This document shows positions 1 to 9,662 of a stretch of 64,000 bases of DNA, one piece after another (position 1 is the first letter of the stretch; the number at the start of each line of letters is the position of its first letter). Source of the DNA: Diospyros lotus (lineage: Eukaryota; Streptophyta; Magnoliopsida; Ericales; Ebenaceae). Below the pieces are notes generated by a model. It was not told the origin of the DNA. It saw nothing but the letters and a program-made list of their open reading frames with translations, and ran no database searches. The translations under genes were made by a program, and so were the position numbers. The stretch is from positions 19,450,339 through 19,514,338 of the forward strand of contig NC_068341.1 of assembly GCF_014633365.1 (NCBI RefSeq). Reading direction: 5' to 3'.

Positions 1-552
1 CAAGAACTCATACAAGGGCTGGCTGTGGGATCACAAGGAACGAGTGGTTATACTCTAAGGGAAGGAATATTGAAACTGCATGGCAAGATGGTTATTGGCA
101 ATAAGGGGGACCTTAGGAAAAAAAAATATTACAGTCCCTGCGTGAATCTCCCTTAAGGGGGCATTTAGGAGTCCAAAACACTCATTTAAGGGTGAAACAA
201 CTATTTCATCAGCCAAGATTGAAGACTAATGTGAAAGAATTCGTCTTATCTTGCGATACTTGCAAGAGGTGCAAGTATGAGAATGTTGCTTACCTAGAAT
301 TGCTCCAGCCCCTACCAGTACTAGACCAAGAGTGGACTAGTGTTTCCATGGATTTCATTGAGGGGTTGCCTAAGTCCGAAAGGAAGGATAGGGGCTTCCA
401 TGAAAGAATATTTGCAACAAAGGAAGATGGTACTGAGACAGCTCAAGCGGGGATTAACCTCGACCCAGAATAGAATGAAGCAATATGCGAACCTAAGGAA
501 AAGCGACAGAGAACTGGGGGTTGGGGAGAAGGTTTACTTGAGGCTGAGGCAA
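1..552 (+). pseudogene. Chromovirus pol fragment: integrase zinc finger, start of core, then integrase C-terminal region
   Basis: Remnant of a Ty3/gypsy integrase. The left part shows the HHCC zinc-binding domain (GHLGVQNTH, then CDTCKRCK near 250-275) and the start of the catalytic core (MDFIEGLPKS near 349-378). Sequence then jumps at about 395 to the region that normally follows the core (QLKRGLTSTQNRMKQYAN, then GEKVYLRLRQ), so roughly 120 residues of core with catalytic acidic residues are missing. There are also frameshifts before 192. The reading continues after the nested element at 3435. It cannot encode a working integrase. Chromovirus assignment is firm because of the chromodomain at the far end. 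Confidence 0.85.
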
Positions 553-1182
553 TGATGCGGTCACCAATCAAGACCCAGCCCAAGGCCAACCCAATCAAAT
601 CGGAACAGTAGCACCAGAACAGCAGCACTGAAACAGTAACAAACAGTATTTTAATACTTCATATGTTTTAGAATTCTACTTGATTTAGGATTATACTTCA
701 TGTTTCTACTTGATTTAGGATTCTACTTCATATTTGATTAAGCTTTATTTCTATTATAATTCTAGTTGAATTTTACTTAGGATTTATTTCTATTAGGATT
801 CTAGTTGAATGTTTGATTAAGATTTATTTCTATTAGAATTCTAGTTGAATTTTACTTAGCATTTATTTCTATTAGGATTCTAGTTGACTTTTACTTAGGT
901 TTTATTTTTAGGATTCTAGTTAGATGATTTTATTCTAGTTGGATTTTAGTTACAAATATTAGAAGGATTTGAATTAGCCAAACACTATAAATATGTCTAA
1001 AATCTAGAGTTTGTAATTAAAGTTTTCTCAATACAAAGTTCAGCAACCTATTTGGGTTTTCTTAGCAAAACAGTCTTGTTTTTGCGTCTTTTTGAGAGTC
1101 AAGCTTCAACCATTGAAGTTTGTTCTTTCAAGGGTTTATTTTGGTGTTTTTTTTTTTCACATACGCACTACACACTGCGTCA
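553..1182 (+). repeat. 5' LTR of the nested element
   Basis: Long terminal repeat of 630 bp, TG...CA. Between about 735 and 905 it carries an imperfect tandem repeat of roughly 50 bp built on TTTATTTCTATTAGGATTC. The 3' copy is shorter (479 bp) mainly because it has fewer of these units. The shared 3' part ends in a poly-T run followed by CACTACAC.CTGCGTCA. Confidence 0.85.
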
Positions 1183-1184
1183 AG

Positions 1185-1196
1185 TGGTATCAAAGC
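1185..1196 (+). promoter_or_regulatory. Primer binding site, initiator-Met tRNA type
   Basis: TGGTATCAAAGC lies 2 nt after the 5' LTR. It matches the usual plant PBS TGGTATCAGAGC with one change and fixes the element's orientation as plus. Confidence 0.8.
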
Positions 1197-1214
1197 ATTT
1201 AACCAACCAATTAG

Positions 1215-2492
1215 ATGGCCAATCTTGAAAGTAACGGTAGCAATCAGCTTCGTGACAGTGATCGGGGGCTACCCACAATTTGGAGAGCAATCGAAGAACA
1301 ACGGGAAATTACTCGTACAATGCAACAGCAATTGGAGCGAATCCACAACCAATTAAGCATTTTACAACGAGTTAATGATAACCAAAATCGAACTAATGGC
1401 GTGAATCAAGCCGGCTATGTCAAACCAGGCAGACCATCCATTAATCCTGTCCTCGTTAATCCTAAAAGACCAATGATGAATGATAGTGACGATGAGGATG
1501 ATCTTGTTCGTATGATAGCCAACCCTAGTGGTAGAGAGGTTAGGAGGAATACGCAACAACACAACCACTGGGGAAACGATGAGTATAAACTAAAGAATGG
1601 CTTTTTGGTGAGTTTGGAGCTTGATCTCGAACATTATGTTGTCCCAGCAACCTCAACGTTTGCAAACTCAGGTCTGATTTATCCTGCTAACATGACAATA
1701 ACTCCAAGGTTGTTGACTCATACTGGGATATTTTCTAATCCCGACGACTCAAGCATTGCTTCGCAATCCAATGATGGTGGTGTTTCTTCTGATCGGCTTG
1801 CGATTGTAAAGGAGATGGAGTCCATGGTGGCAGATTCTTCTACAATTTATTCAGGCTCTGGCATGGTTGAATCGAAGGCAATAGGAACATATTCAGCTTT
1901 GTGATTGCAAAAGCAAGATGGTCACAGAGGTCTCTTTGTGGATAGGGGTGTTGGATCTTCCAGGCTGGTTAACTCAGGTAGTGCAACCGCTTTCGGTAGA
2001 TCTACCAAATTCGAAAAACGCTCAAGATGGAATGTTCAACGTCCTCAATCTAACAATAGTAATACAGGGGAAGCAGAGGGCAACAAACATGGTGATGGTT
2101 GGACCCATGCTAACAAAGATAGTGCTAAGAGGAGGAGGAATTTCTTTGCTCATGTTCCCTTAGAAGAAAAGTTCAAGTGGTTCAGGAAGATATCTAGCAA
2201 AAGTTGCACAAATAAGAAGTACAAGGCGATAGCTGACAAGCATAAGAAGCACAAGGTATTTGAGGTTGGAGATGAAATCATGATATTCTTGAAGAAAGAA
2301 CGAATTCCACCAAGAAAGCAGAACAAGCTCAAGCCAAAGAAGTATGGTCCTTACAAGATTATAAAGAAGACCAATGATAATACTTATGTTGTGGATTTGC
2401 CTAATCATATGGGTATTTCCAAACATTCAATGTGGCTAATCTCTCTTTGTACTTGTCGGACGTGGATTTGTCCTACCCGGATCAAAATTTGA
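1215..2492 (+). pseudogene. Gag-like N-terminus fused to integrase C-terminal domain, one internal stop
   Basis: One reading frame of 426 codons broken by a TGA at 1902-1904. The start (MANLESNGSNQLRDSDRG) is followed by a Gln/Asn-rich probable coiled coil (EEQREITRTMQQQLERIHN) and an acidic stretch (NDSDDEDDLVRM), like gypsy gag N-termini. The middle (about residues 130-310) I do not recognise. The end is a clear Ty3/gypsy integrase C-terminal domain (GDEIMIFLKKERIPP, then KYGPYKIIKKTNDNTYVVDL). Protease, RT, RNase H and the integrase core are all missing, so this is an internal-deletion derivative. Whether any fusion protein is made is unknown. Confidence 0.7.
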
Positions 2493-2955
2493 AGTCGAAT
2501 TTTTTCTCAAGTGGAGGTGAATGATGCGGTCACCAATCAAGACCCAGCCCAAGGCCGACCCGACCAAACCAAAATTTCTTTGCTCATGTTCCCTTAGCAG
2601 AAAAGTTCAAGCGGTTCAGGAAGATGTCTAGCAAAAGTTGCACAAATAAAAAGTACAAGGCGATAGCTGACAAGCATAAGAAGCACAAGGTATTTGAGGT
2701 TGGAGATGAAATCATGATCTTCTTGAAGAAAGAACGAATTCCACCAGAAAAGCAGAACAAGCTAAAGCCAAAGAAGTATGGTCCTTACAAGATTATAAAG
2801 AAAACCAATGATAATACTTATGTTGTGGATTTGCCTAATCAAATGGGTATTTCCAAACATTCAATGTGGCTAATCTCTCTTTGTACTTAACAGACGTGGA
2901 TTTGTTCTACCTGGATCAAAATTTGAGGTCGAATTTTTTCTCAAGTGGAGGTGAA
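2138..2955 (+). repeat. Tandem duplication of integrase tail plus PPT plus first ~50 bp of LTR
   Basis: The block from AATTTCTTTGCTCATGTTCC (2138) through the integrase tail, the purine tract and the first ~50 bp of LTR (2522-2571) is followed directly by a second copy starting at 2572 and running into the full 3' LTR. The second copy encodes residues seen at 2624-2890 (KKYKAIADKHKKHKVFEVGD, then GPYKIIKKTNDNTYVV). The two copies differ by scattered substitutions. The LTR stub at the junction shows that the duplication crossed the internal/LTR boundary. Confidence 0.8.
2942..2955 (+). promoter_or_regulatory. Polypurine tract
   Basis: CAAGTGGAGGTGAA immediately precedes the 3' LTR. The same tract precedes the LTR stub at 2522. 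This is the usual plus-strand priming site of an LTR element. Confidence 0.65.
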
Positions 2956-3434
2956 TGATGCGGTCACCAATCAAGACCCAGCCCAAGGCCGCCCCGACCG
3001 AACCAGAACAGTAACAAATAGTATTTTAATACTTCATATGTTTTAGGATTCTACTTCATGTTTAATTAAAAATTTATTTCTATTAGGATTCTAGTTGAAT
3101 TTTACTTAGGATTTATTTCTATTAGGATTCTAGTTGACTTTTACTTGGGTTTTATTTTTAGGATTCTAGTTAGATGATTTTTTTATTCTAGTTAGATTTT
3201 AGTTACAAATATTATATGGATTTGGATTAGCCAAACACTATAAATATGCCTAGAATCTAGAGTTTGTAATTAAAGTTTTCTCAATACAAATTTCAGTAAC
3301 CTATTTGGATTTTCTTAGCAAAAAAGTCTTGTTTTTACGTCTTCTTGAGAACCAAGCTTTGACCATTGAAGTTTGTTCTTTCAATGGTTTATTTTGGTGT
3401 TTTTTTTTTCACACATGCACTACACGCTGCGTCA
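2956..3434 (+). repeat. 3' LTR of the nested element
   Basis: 479-bp partner of the 5' LTR, same ends (TGATGCGGTCACC / GCTGCGTCA). It is about 150 bp shorter, mainly from fewer TTTATTTCTATTAGG units and loss of the AACAGTAGCACC stretch. Substitutions between the two LTRs indicate an old insertion. Confidence 0.85.
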
Positions 3435-3835
3435 GTCAACCCCATTTTAAGTCCCTTACTCAAGGGCTAGTTACTAAGCTGACTCCTAGGTATTTTGGCT
3501 CGTTCCCTATCATAGCTAAGGTTGGAAAGGTAGCCTATCAATTACAACTCCCAGAAGGATCCCGAATGCATCCCATCTTCCATGTGTCTCTCCTAAAAAG
3601 GTCATTAGGCAAGGAACAGGTTAATCCCGAGCTACCAACATTGCCTAAGGAAAAGAAAAAGGCGGAAGAACCAGAAGCCATATTGGATCGGAGGGTGATC
3701 CATAACCATGGGGTCCCTCTTATTCAGGTACTGGTCAAGTGGCAGGACGAGGACAAGGGAAGCAACACCTGGGAATATTTGTCAAGCCTCCTTCAGCAAT
3801 TCCCAAGGGCAGCCAACCTCCTCAGCATTTCTTGA
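3435..3835 (+). pseudogene. Chromovirus integrase tail with chromodomain (continuation of 1-552)
   Basis: After the nested element the outer frame resumes with LTPRYFGSFPIIAKVGKVAY and RMHPIFHVSLLK, the conserved end of Ty3/gypsy integrase. It then enters a chromodomain (EAILDRRVIHNHG, VLVKWQDEDKGSNTWEY) that chromoviruses use to direct integration to marked chromatin. The frame stops at 3835, 30 bp before the LTR, as expected for the 3' end of pol. The element is dead because of the core deletion and the nested insertion. Confidence 0.88.
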
Positions 3836-3865
3836 GGATAAGAAATGTTTCAAGGGAGGGGCAAT

Positions 3866-4342
3866 TGTCAAGCATTATGGTCTCAGCGCGACATTGATCA
3901 TTTATTGGCAGATTTGAACTATTTTCTTAGTCATTTCCTTTATGTTATGTTATTATGTTTTATTTACTTTATGCTTTGGTATTAGTTTGGATATTACAGC
4001 TGCAAAGGGAATAGGATATTTTAAGGGGGAGGTCCACGTGTAAAGGGGCATGGGGAAAAAGACAAATGAGTTAGTTATTGGGGATGGGATTTGCTGTGGC
4101 AGCACCCCTGTTAGCGGGTTATGTACCCTTATACTCAGATTGTAACGGCATCAAGAATATCAAGAACATAATTCTATCCTTTCTCTACCAACTATTCTCT
4201 CTATCTCTTCTTCCTTTCCTCCTAATCTCTCTCTCTCTCTATCTCTTTTATCTGTGCCGTCTCCTTCTAAGATCCCTATCTAATCTCTCTAATTCATATC
4301 GGATTAGAGGGTGGACTCATTGTCACATTTGGGTCTCTGACA
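3866..4342 (+). repeat. 3' LTR of the outer chromovirus
   Basis: Begins TGTCAAGCATTATGG directly after a purine tract (AAGGGAGGGGCAAT, 3852-3865) and ends near GGGTCTCTGACA. It is about 477 bp. A CT-rich stretch (4190-4250) lies in the second half. No 5' partner LTR is in the window; the element starts left of base 1. The right end is set by family convention, not by a target duplication. Confidence 0.65.
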
Positions 4343-4434
4343 TACATTAGAAGAAGATTCATGCTTTTCAGTAAAAAAATAAAATAAAATAACATGTCAG
4401 TTGAAATACTTCAGGATATTATCCATCAACTTAC

Positions 4435-4680
4435 CATTCGACCACTGCTTACCAAGGCCTTGATAGAAATTTCATTTGAAAGCACATCCAGTTTCTTTTG
4501 CTCTTCACCTTTTAAGTCAAAAGAAATAAACAACCCTGAATGAATATCAGCAAAAAATTCTGGTTAATGCAAAAGAATACAGAGATCGAGATGAGGCTAC
4601 TAAATTGTTCAAGGGATTGACATCTTGCCTGCACATTTCTTTCTGCAGCAAGCCCAATGTGTTTAGGAAGACATGCCTAC
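4435..4680 (-). pseudogene. Two exons resembling fructose-1,6-bisphosphatase
   Basis: On the minus strand, 4435-4508 reads GEEQKKLDVLSNEISIKALV plus SSGRM, flanked by AG before and GTAAGT after. This is the conserved N-terminal segment of cytosolic fructose-1,6-bisphosphatase, a gluconeogenic and sucrose-synthesis enzyme. Upstream (4629-4680) a second block reads CLPKHIGLAAERNVQ, matching the preceding FBPase segment, with a GC splice donor. Several substitutions and the absence of the rest of the gene in this window indicate a relic. The match is from memory of the family; a search would settle it. Confidence 0.6.
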
Positions 4681-5000
4681 AAAGTTCAATGTTAAGATGA
4701 GAACTGCAAGCAGAAAAAATGAAAATTCAAACAAGATTTTTTAATCCAGAGAATAACAGAAACAAATCATTCTTACCTTTGAGGACAAGTTATATGCAGG
4801 AAGATCCCTCTAAAGAAAACGAAAATGCTTTTCATACTAGCAATAAATGTTAACATCTTTTGCATATTAATTGACTGAAGTAATTCCATCTTATGAATAA
4901 ATTTCGAAATTTATCGGGAAGGTTCCCCGCAAACCAACAGAAATTCTATTGCATGTACCCAGTCCTCACAAGACAAACTAATTTCAACTGCAAAGGCAAT

Positions 5001-6307
5001 TTAATTAAGATCAGAATTCAGATGCTTCCATTTCAGCTGCAATGTCATATGCTCATTATTGAGTTTCATCCAGTCATTTTCCAGTCTCATCATCTCAAGC
5101 ACCCGATCTTTTTCCTGCAGAATCTCTGCCACTTGAACCTCTCCTTCTCCAATTCCAACGTCTGTGCCTGAATTTGTAACTTCTGTGCTTCTAACTGAAG
5201 TGCGAGATATTTTATCCACCGAGTTTGCAACAGGTTTGATTTTGAACCTTCAGGTAGCACTTGGTTCGTGTCACCTTGTGCATTTTGTTTGTTCCAACTG
5301 AAAGCTTTATCACAGTCTAAAGAATTCAAGCAATTCTCTAAACTAACATCTTCATGGCTCTGACACTGTTTCATTTTCTTTGCTGAGTGCCCGTGCATCC
5401 CATACATAGCCCTCTGATTACTGTGCAAAGCATGATTTCCACCAAATTCATCACTGTCATCAGTTTCTGCATCTTGATCATCGTCATCGAGATCATCTTG
5501 TGGATGTCTCCTCGCATCATTGCTCTCGTCATCATCTCTACTTCTAAGAGCCAGTCGCAGCGAATGTTGCAATTCAGGGTCATGGGGGAGATGCAATCTG
5601 TTTCCATTATGGTATGAGCACATTTCCTCGTAGAACAAATGCTTTGAGCTAAGGATTTTTCTAACCTTCCATTATCGCTTTATCTGATAAATGATCCATC
5701 ATGTCCAAAAGCTCCGGCATCTCAACAACCTGGCAAGAAGTGCCCCTCCCAAGGATTTCATTTAGTCTTTTGTACCTCTTGTTAAGGTCATTGAATTTGT
5801 CTTCACACTGCTGAGGGGAAACATGATGACCCCTTTCAGCCATGACCTTCAAAACTGATTTCCACTTACCCTTGTTCTGTAAGTTTGCACATTTCCTCAC
5901 CTATGTAAGAAACGGCAGTAATCAAAAGCCTTCACCATCATATTGGTCCACTTCACTCACTGCAGCGGCATCCCTTTCTTTCCTTTACTAGGATCATTAT
6001 GCCATCGGAGGCATCTTCTGTAAAGCTCGGTTCATCGTCATTGCTCGCAGAACTTTTTCCCCTTCTCCCTGGCAAAATCTGCTAAGGAGATTGTCCGATC
6101 ACAATCTTGCATGCTTGTTATGGTGAGGGGAAAATTTTCACTTATTGATGGTAGAACCGTCAATCCTTGTCTGGGAAGAAAGTTATGCTGTTGGTGGAGA
6201 GAAAGGAGGTGTTGATGATAATGAACTCAGATAGAACCTTGCAAGTCAACACCTCCATAAGAACCACTACCCTGAATCATATGTCCCGAAGATAAATTGC
6301 CTTCCAT
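5001..6307 (-). pseudogene. Trihelix (SANT/MYB-like) transcription factor pseudogene
   Basis: Minus strand, probable start at 6305-6307 (MEGNLSSGHMIQGSGSYGGV), end at 5001 (KHLNSDLN). It resembles the single-exon plant trihelix family of Arabidopsis AT1G21200/AT1G76870 type. Visible parts: acidic N-terminal linker (ASNDDEPSFTEDASDG), remnant of the first DNA-binding helix (VKWT..MV), helices two and three (VSPQQCEDKFNDLNKRYKR), FYEEMCSYHNGNRLHLPHDP, a long Asp/Glu region, and a C-terminal coiled coil (LEKERFKWQRF, then RVLEMMRLEND). Lesions include a stop after QGSI, an N-terminal frameshift, a stop and frameshift around the first helix, a one-base shift near 5650, and another near 5115. It cannot make the full factor. 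Confidence 0.85.
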
Positions 6308-6866
6308 ACCATCTAAAAACAATAGATCCGGATCATACCCTTAAACAGAAATCCCTCTAATAACCCCAGCCAAAGAGTACAGTTTCACTCGGTGGAGATC
6401 AGGTGTCCAAATTCAGATTATACCCATGAACTAAATTTCGCTCAAAACCCTACTATAGTAGCACAGTTTCCTCCATGGGAGCCATATGTCAAAAAGTCTA
6501 CAACATAAAACCCATAAAAGCAACCAAATACGATACAGCTCGTTCCTAGATAAAGCCCCTCCGAACCATCAATTTTTAAGCAATAAATTTTTTCCATATA
6601 CAGCCAGAATACACGCACAGTACCGTACACAGCAGAAATTGGAAGAACCCACAAATAGACTACCCAAATCTACTCGATCGAACAAACTCAATAGCCAAAA
6701 ATCACTTCAAATTGAAAGACATGATGCAAAAAGAAACAAATGACCATGGACTCCTGAAAGAAGAGTACATCAGCTTATATTAATCCAATAATTGGTAAAT
6801 CCAGCTGAAACCTCCCTATAAAGGAGCCGAGAATCTAGCTTCAAACAACTTCCAGCAATGGCCATG
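6308..6866. other. Non-coding flank upstream of the trihelix pseudogene
   Basis: No convincing coding signal. It lies 5' of the minus-strand pseudogene and likely holds old leader/promoter sequence. It is interrupted at 6866/6867 by the LARD and resumes at 15255-15637, where I also see no gene. Confidence 0.5.
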
Positions 6867-9344
6867 TGTAAGCACCCCCGCCCGGATATCCCAGCCACCC
6901 GGACTACCCGAACGGGAGCGCCTACGGGAGGAGAAAAGAATGAGACACCAGACAAAGACCACCCCGGCATGCATACACAAAAATGAGAACAGCGGAAGCA
7001 AAGCTCAAGACATGCATGCACTATGGGTACCCCGCTAATACAGCGGTCACAAGATAAATAAATAAACACAAACTCCTGTGCCGACATACACAAGACTCGA
7101 GAAAACACCTGGCACAGTACAAAATAATAGAGCAAATTCTACTTAGACATCAGAGTGGATAGGGATTGACGAGACTGCCTGTACACCACACCGACTCTGC
7201 CGTTAAAGCTGACTCCCTTGCTATGGCCCACGTCGCCACTACCTGGAATGATGGAAAGCAAGGTGAGTCGAGAGACTCAGCAAGCATAAGGAAAAGAAAG
7301 GCTGTAGGCTGAGTATAACCAGAAAACTCTCCCCAAAATAAACCCCCAGGTACACACAAGCCATGAGACACTACAACACAACAGCTCAATAGCATAACAA
7401 AATAAAAGCACATACCGGTCCTTGGGGCCCACATAAGACACTTGGCACCCAAGTCCCATACCAACCTGCCGCTGCCCTGAAAGGCAACAAATGTCTCCAC
7501 AAACCTGCGCGCGCTGTCCCAGGCCGGTACTCCCGTCACCTGTATCCGTCGGTACTCCCGACAACCGAGCCATAGGCTCCCTCGGAACGGTACTCCCGTC
7601 CGAGAACTAAATACTACCAGTATCCATGCAATGCACATAAAAATGCAATGGCGTAGTGAGCATCAACGTGATACAAGGCGCCCATACATCCAGGCATCAG
7701 GCCATGCTCCGCCCACATAGTAAACCACACGCCATGCATATGCTCGCGGTGGATGCAACCTAACCAAACTAGAATGTTCGTGTCCAAGCATACTCAATAA
7801 ATGAATATCCCAGCATGCATCCCGTACCCATGTGCATATCAAATCATGAACAGTAATACAAGATATCTAATCATGCAGTAAATCACATACCGGTAGAGCT
7901 AGTCAGCAGTGCCCGGCACCGGTCAACGGCCAGTGACTAGGGGTGTCCACCCGACGGTCCACATCAGGGCCGTACCATAGTCTACCCCAACGTCACCAAC
8001 AACCGACCCTTGCCCCACTGCTCGATAGCTCTAACCGAACCATAAATAAATTTGAGAAAAAAACTGTAAATAAATCCAATAAAATCGTAATTAAACCCTC
8101 ACGTCTAGGAACCTAGTCCCCAAACTGGTTCAGCATCATTCCCGAAAGGAGTGGGGGCGGTACAAACCCCCGTAGGCTCACAACGGATAAAATTATAGAA
8201 GCCTCGAATTTAATTTAAATTAGAACAAATGAATAATAATTTAACAAATAAGGTTAGGAGCCGAATTAAAGTAAGGGAGAGAATAAAGTACAGGAAATCA
8301 CGGGGTCTTCCACGGGAATTAAAGATCAGGAAGAGAGGGTTAAGAGCTTGCCTTTACACGGCCGCTCCTTGCTTTTCTTGCGCACCCGCTGTTAAGTAAA
8401 ACGTTTCCTGATAATAAATAAAATCGCAGCTTTAATTAAATAAATCTACCGTGTAATATAATTAATTTAGCCATCTAAAATCTCACGTAAGCGCACCACA
8501 ATTAATATCTCAACGAGTCTCATATTTATTTTAAATTAAATCACGCTAATAAAATCCTCGAAGCCAGCTTAATAAATTAAATTTAAATCAAACGACTCCA
8601 AATTCTATAATTAATAAACGAGTCGAAACAGACGAAGGGAGGGTATAAAATACGAGAAATCACAGGGTTTCTCACGGGAATTAAAGAATACGAGGAAAGC
8701 ATTAGGTACTTGCCTGAAATCAGCTGATTCCGACCACACTCGAGCTCCCGATGCAAATTAAATCATTTCCTAGCAAATAACACAACCGGGACCCAAATTA
8801 ATTAATTTTAATCGCGAAAAATTTATAATTAAAATATAACATGCTTCTATTAATTTTTACCCACGTACCTGATCACTTCCCTTGTCGAAAAATCCCAAAA
8901 TTCCTTTATTTTCCTCTTATTTTCTTCTCCTTTTCTTTTTCTTCTTCTTCTTCTTCTTCTTCTTCTTCTTCCCTTCTTCTCCCGCGCACTGCTCTGCGCG
9001 CCCTCTTCTTCTTCTTCTTCTCTTTCTTCTTCTTCTTCTTCTTCTTCTTCTTCCTCTTCCTTCCTCTTCCTTCTTCTCCTTCTTCTTCCTTTCTTCCCGC
9101 GGCCGCTGCTTCCCTCTTCTTCTTCTTCCTGCAACCAGCGCACCAGTGGCGCGGCCGAGCTCCACCGGCCGCCGCCTCGACCAGCGGCACCACCGGCCAG
9201 CCCCGCCTCCAGCTCCGCCTTCCACGACTGTGCGCGCCACCGCTGCTCCGTGCCGCCGCCGCTGCCGATTGCTCCGTGGCCGCGGCTTCTTCAAGCCGCA
9301 GCTGCTCTTCGTCGGCCATGGCAGCGGCTGCCATGGCCGATTGG

Positions 9345-9387
<43 letters not shown>

Positions 9388-9648
9388 GGCTGAGCTCTCC
9401 CCCTCACCCGATCTCTCCATCTCTCACTCTCAGCTCACTCCCTCTGTCTCTCCTCTCTGTTTCTTCTTCACTCGGCCAGAAGCTTCAAGAAGCTTCAATT
9501 TCTTTTGATGCACAGCACACTAACACACGCGCACAGCCACAAAATTTTAAAACATTAATTTTAATTAATTAATTAAATTTAATTTCAATAAATTTAGTTT
9601 ACACTTTTATTATTTTTATTATTTTTTTTTTTTTTTTGGGATATTACA
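6867..9648 (-). repeat. LARD LTR, left copy (3' LTR)
   Basis: 2782 bp, on the plus strand TGTAAGCACCCCCGCCCGG ... GGGATATTACA. It contains a long interrupted (CTT)n tract at about 8940-9135 and a (CT)n run of 37 nt at 9349-9385. Open frames across these tracts are low-complexity artefacts. The first ~1.5 kb is related to the solo LTR at 15668. Confidence 0.93.
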
Positions 9649-9662
9649 ATTCTCCCCTCCTT
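9649..9662 (-). promoter_or_regulatory. Polypurine tract of the LARD
   Basis: Reads AAGGAGGGGAGAAT on the minus strand directly before the 3' LTR. The neighbouring AATTTCGTCCTCG is also beside the corresponding tract of the element at 45736, linking the two families. Confidence 0.8.

Larger units (their letters stand above)
553..3434 (+). mobile_element. Nested non-autonomous LTR retrotransposon
   Basis: Both ends are LTRs starting TGATGCGGTCACC and ending CTGCGTCA. Flanking 5-mers are GGCAA (548-552) and GTCAA (3435-3439), a target duplication with one mismatch. It sits inside the integrase C-terminal region of the outer chromovirus, which reads VYLRLRQ on the left and continues to LTPRYFGSFPIIAKVGK on the right. 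Inside are a Met-tRNA primer site, a gag-like/integrase-tail fusion ORF and a purine-rich tract. It has no protease, RT or RNase H, so it must have relied on another element for movement. Confidence 0.85.

Noticed and set aside
7150..7638. 162-codon minus-strand open frame in the LARD LTRs (also at 12754-13242)
   Set aside because: It lies inside the LTR, is present twice only because the LTRs are identical, and the related LTR at 15668 does not keep the same frame. No protein features.
8841..9572. Long open frames on both strands with poly-Phe/Ser, poly-Glu/Arg
   Set aside because: They are translations of the (CTT)n and (CT)n tracts in all frames, so low complexity and not genes. The same holds at 14445-15178.
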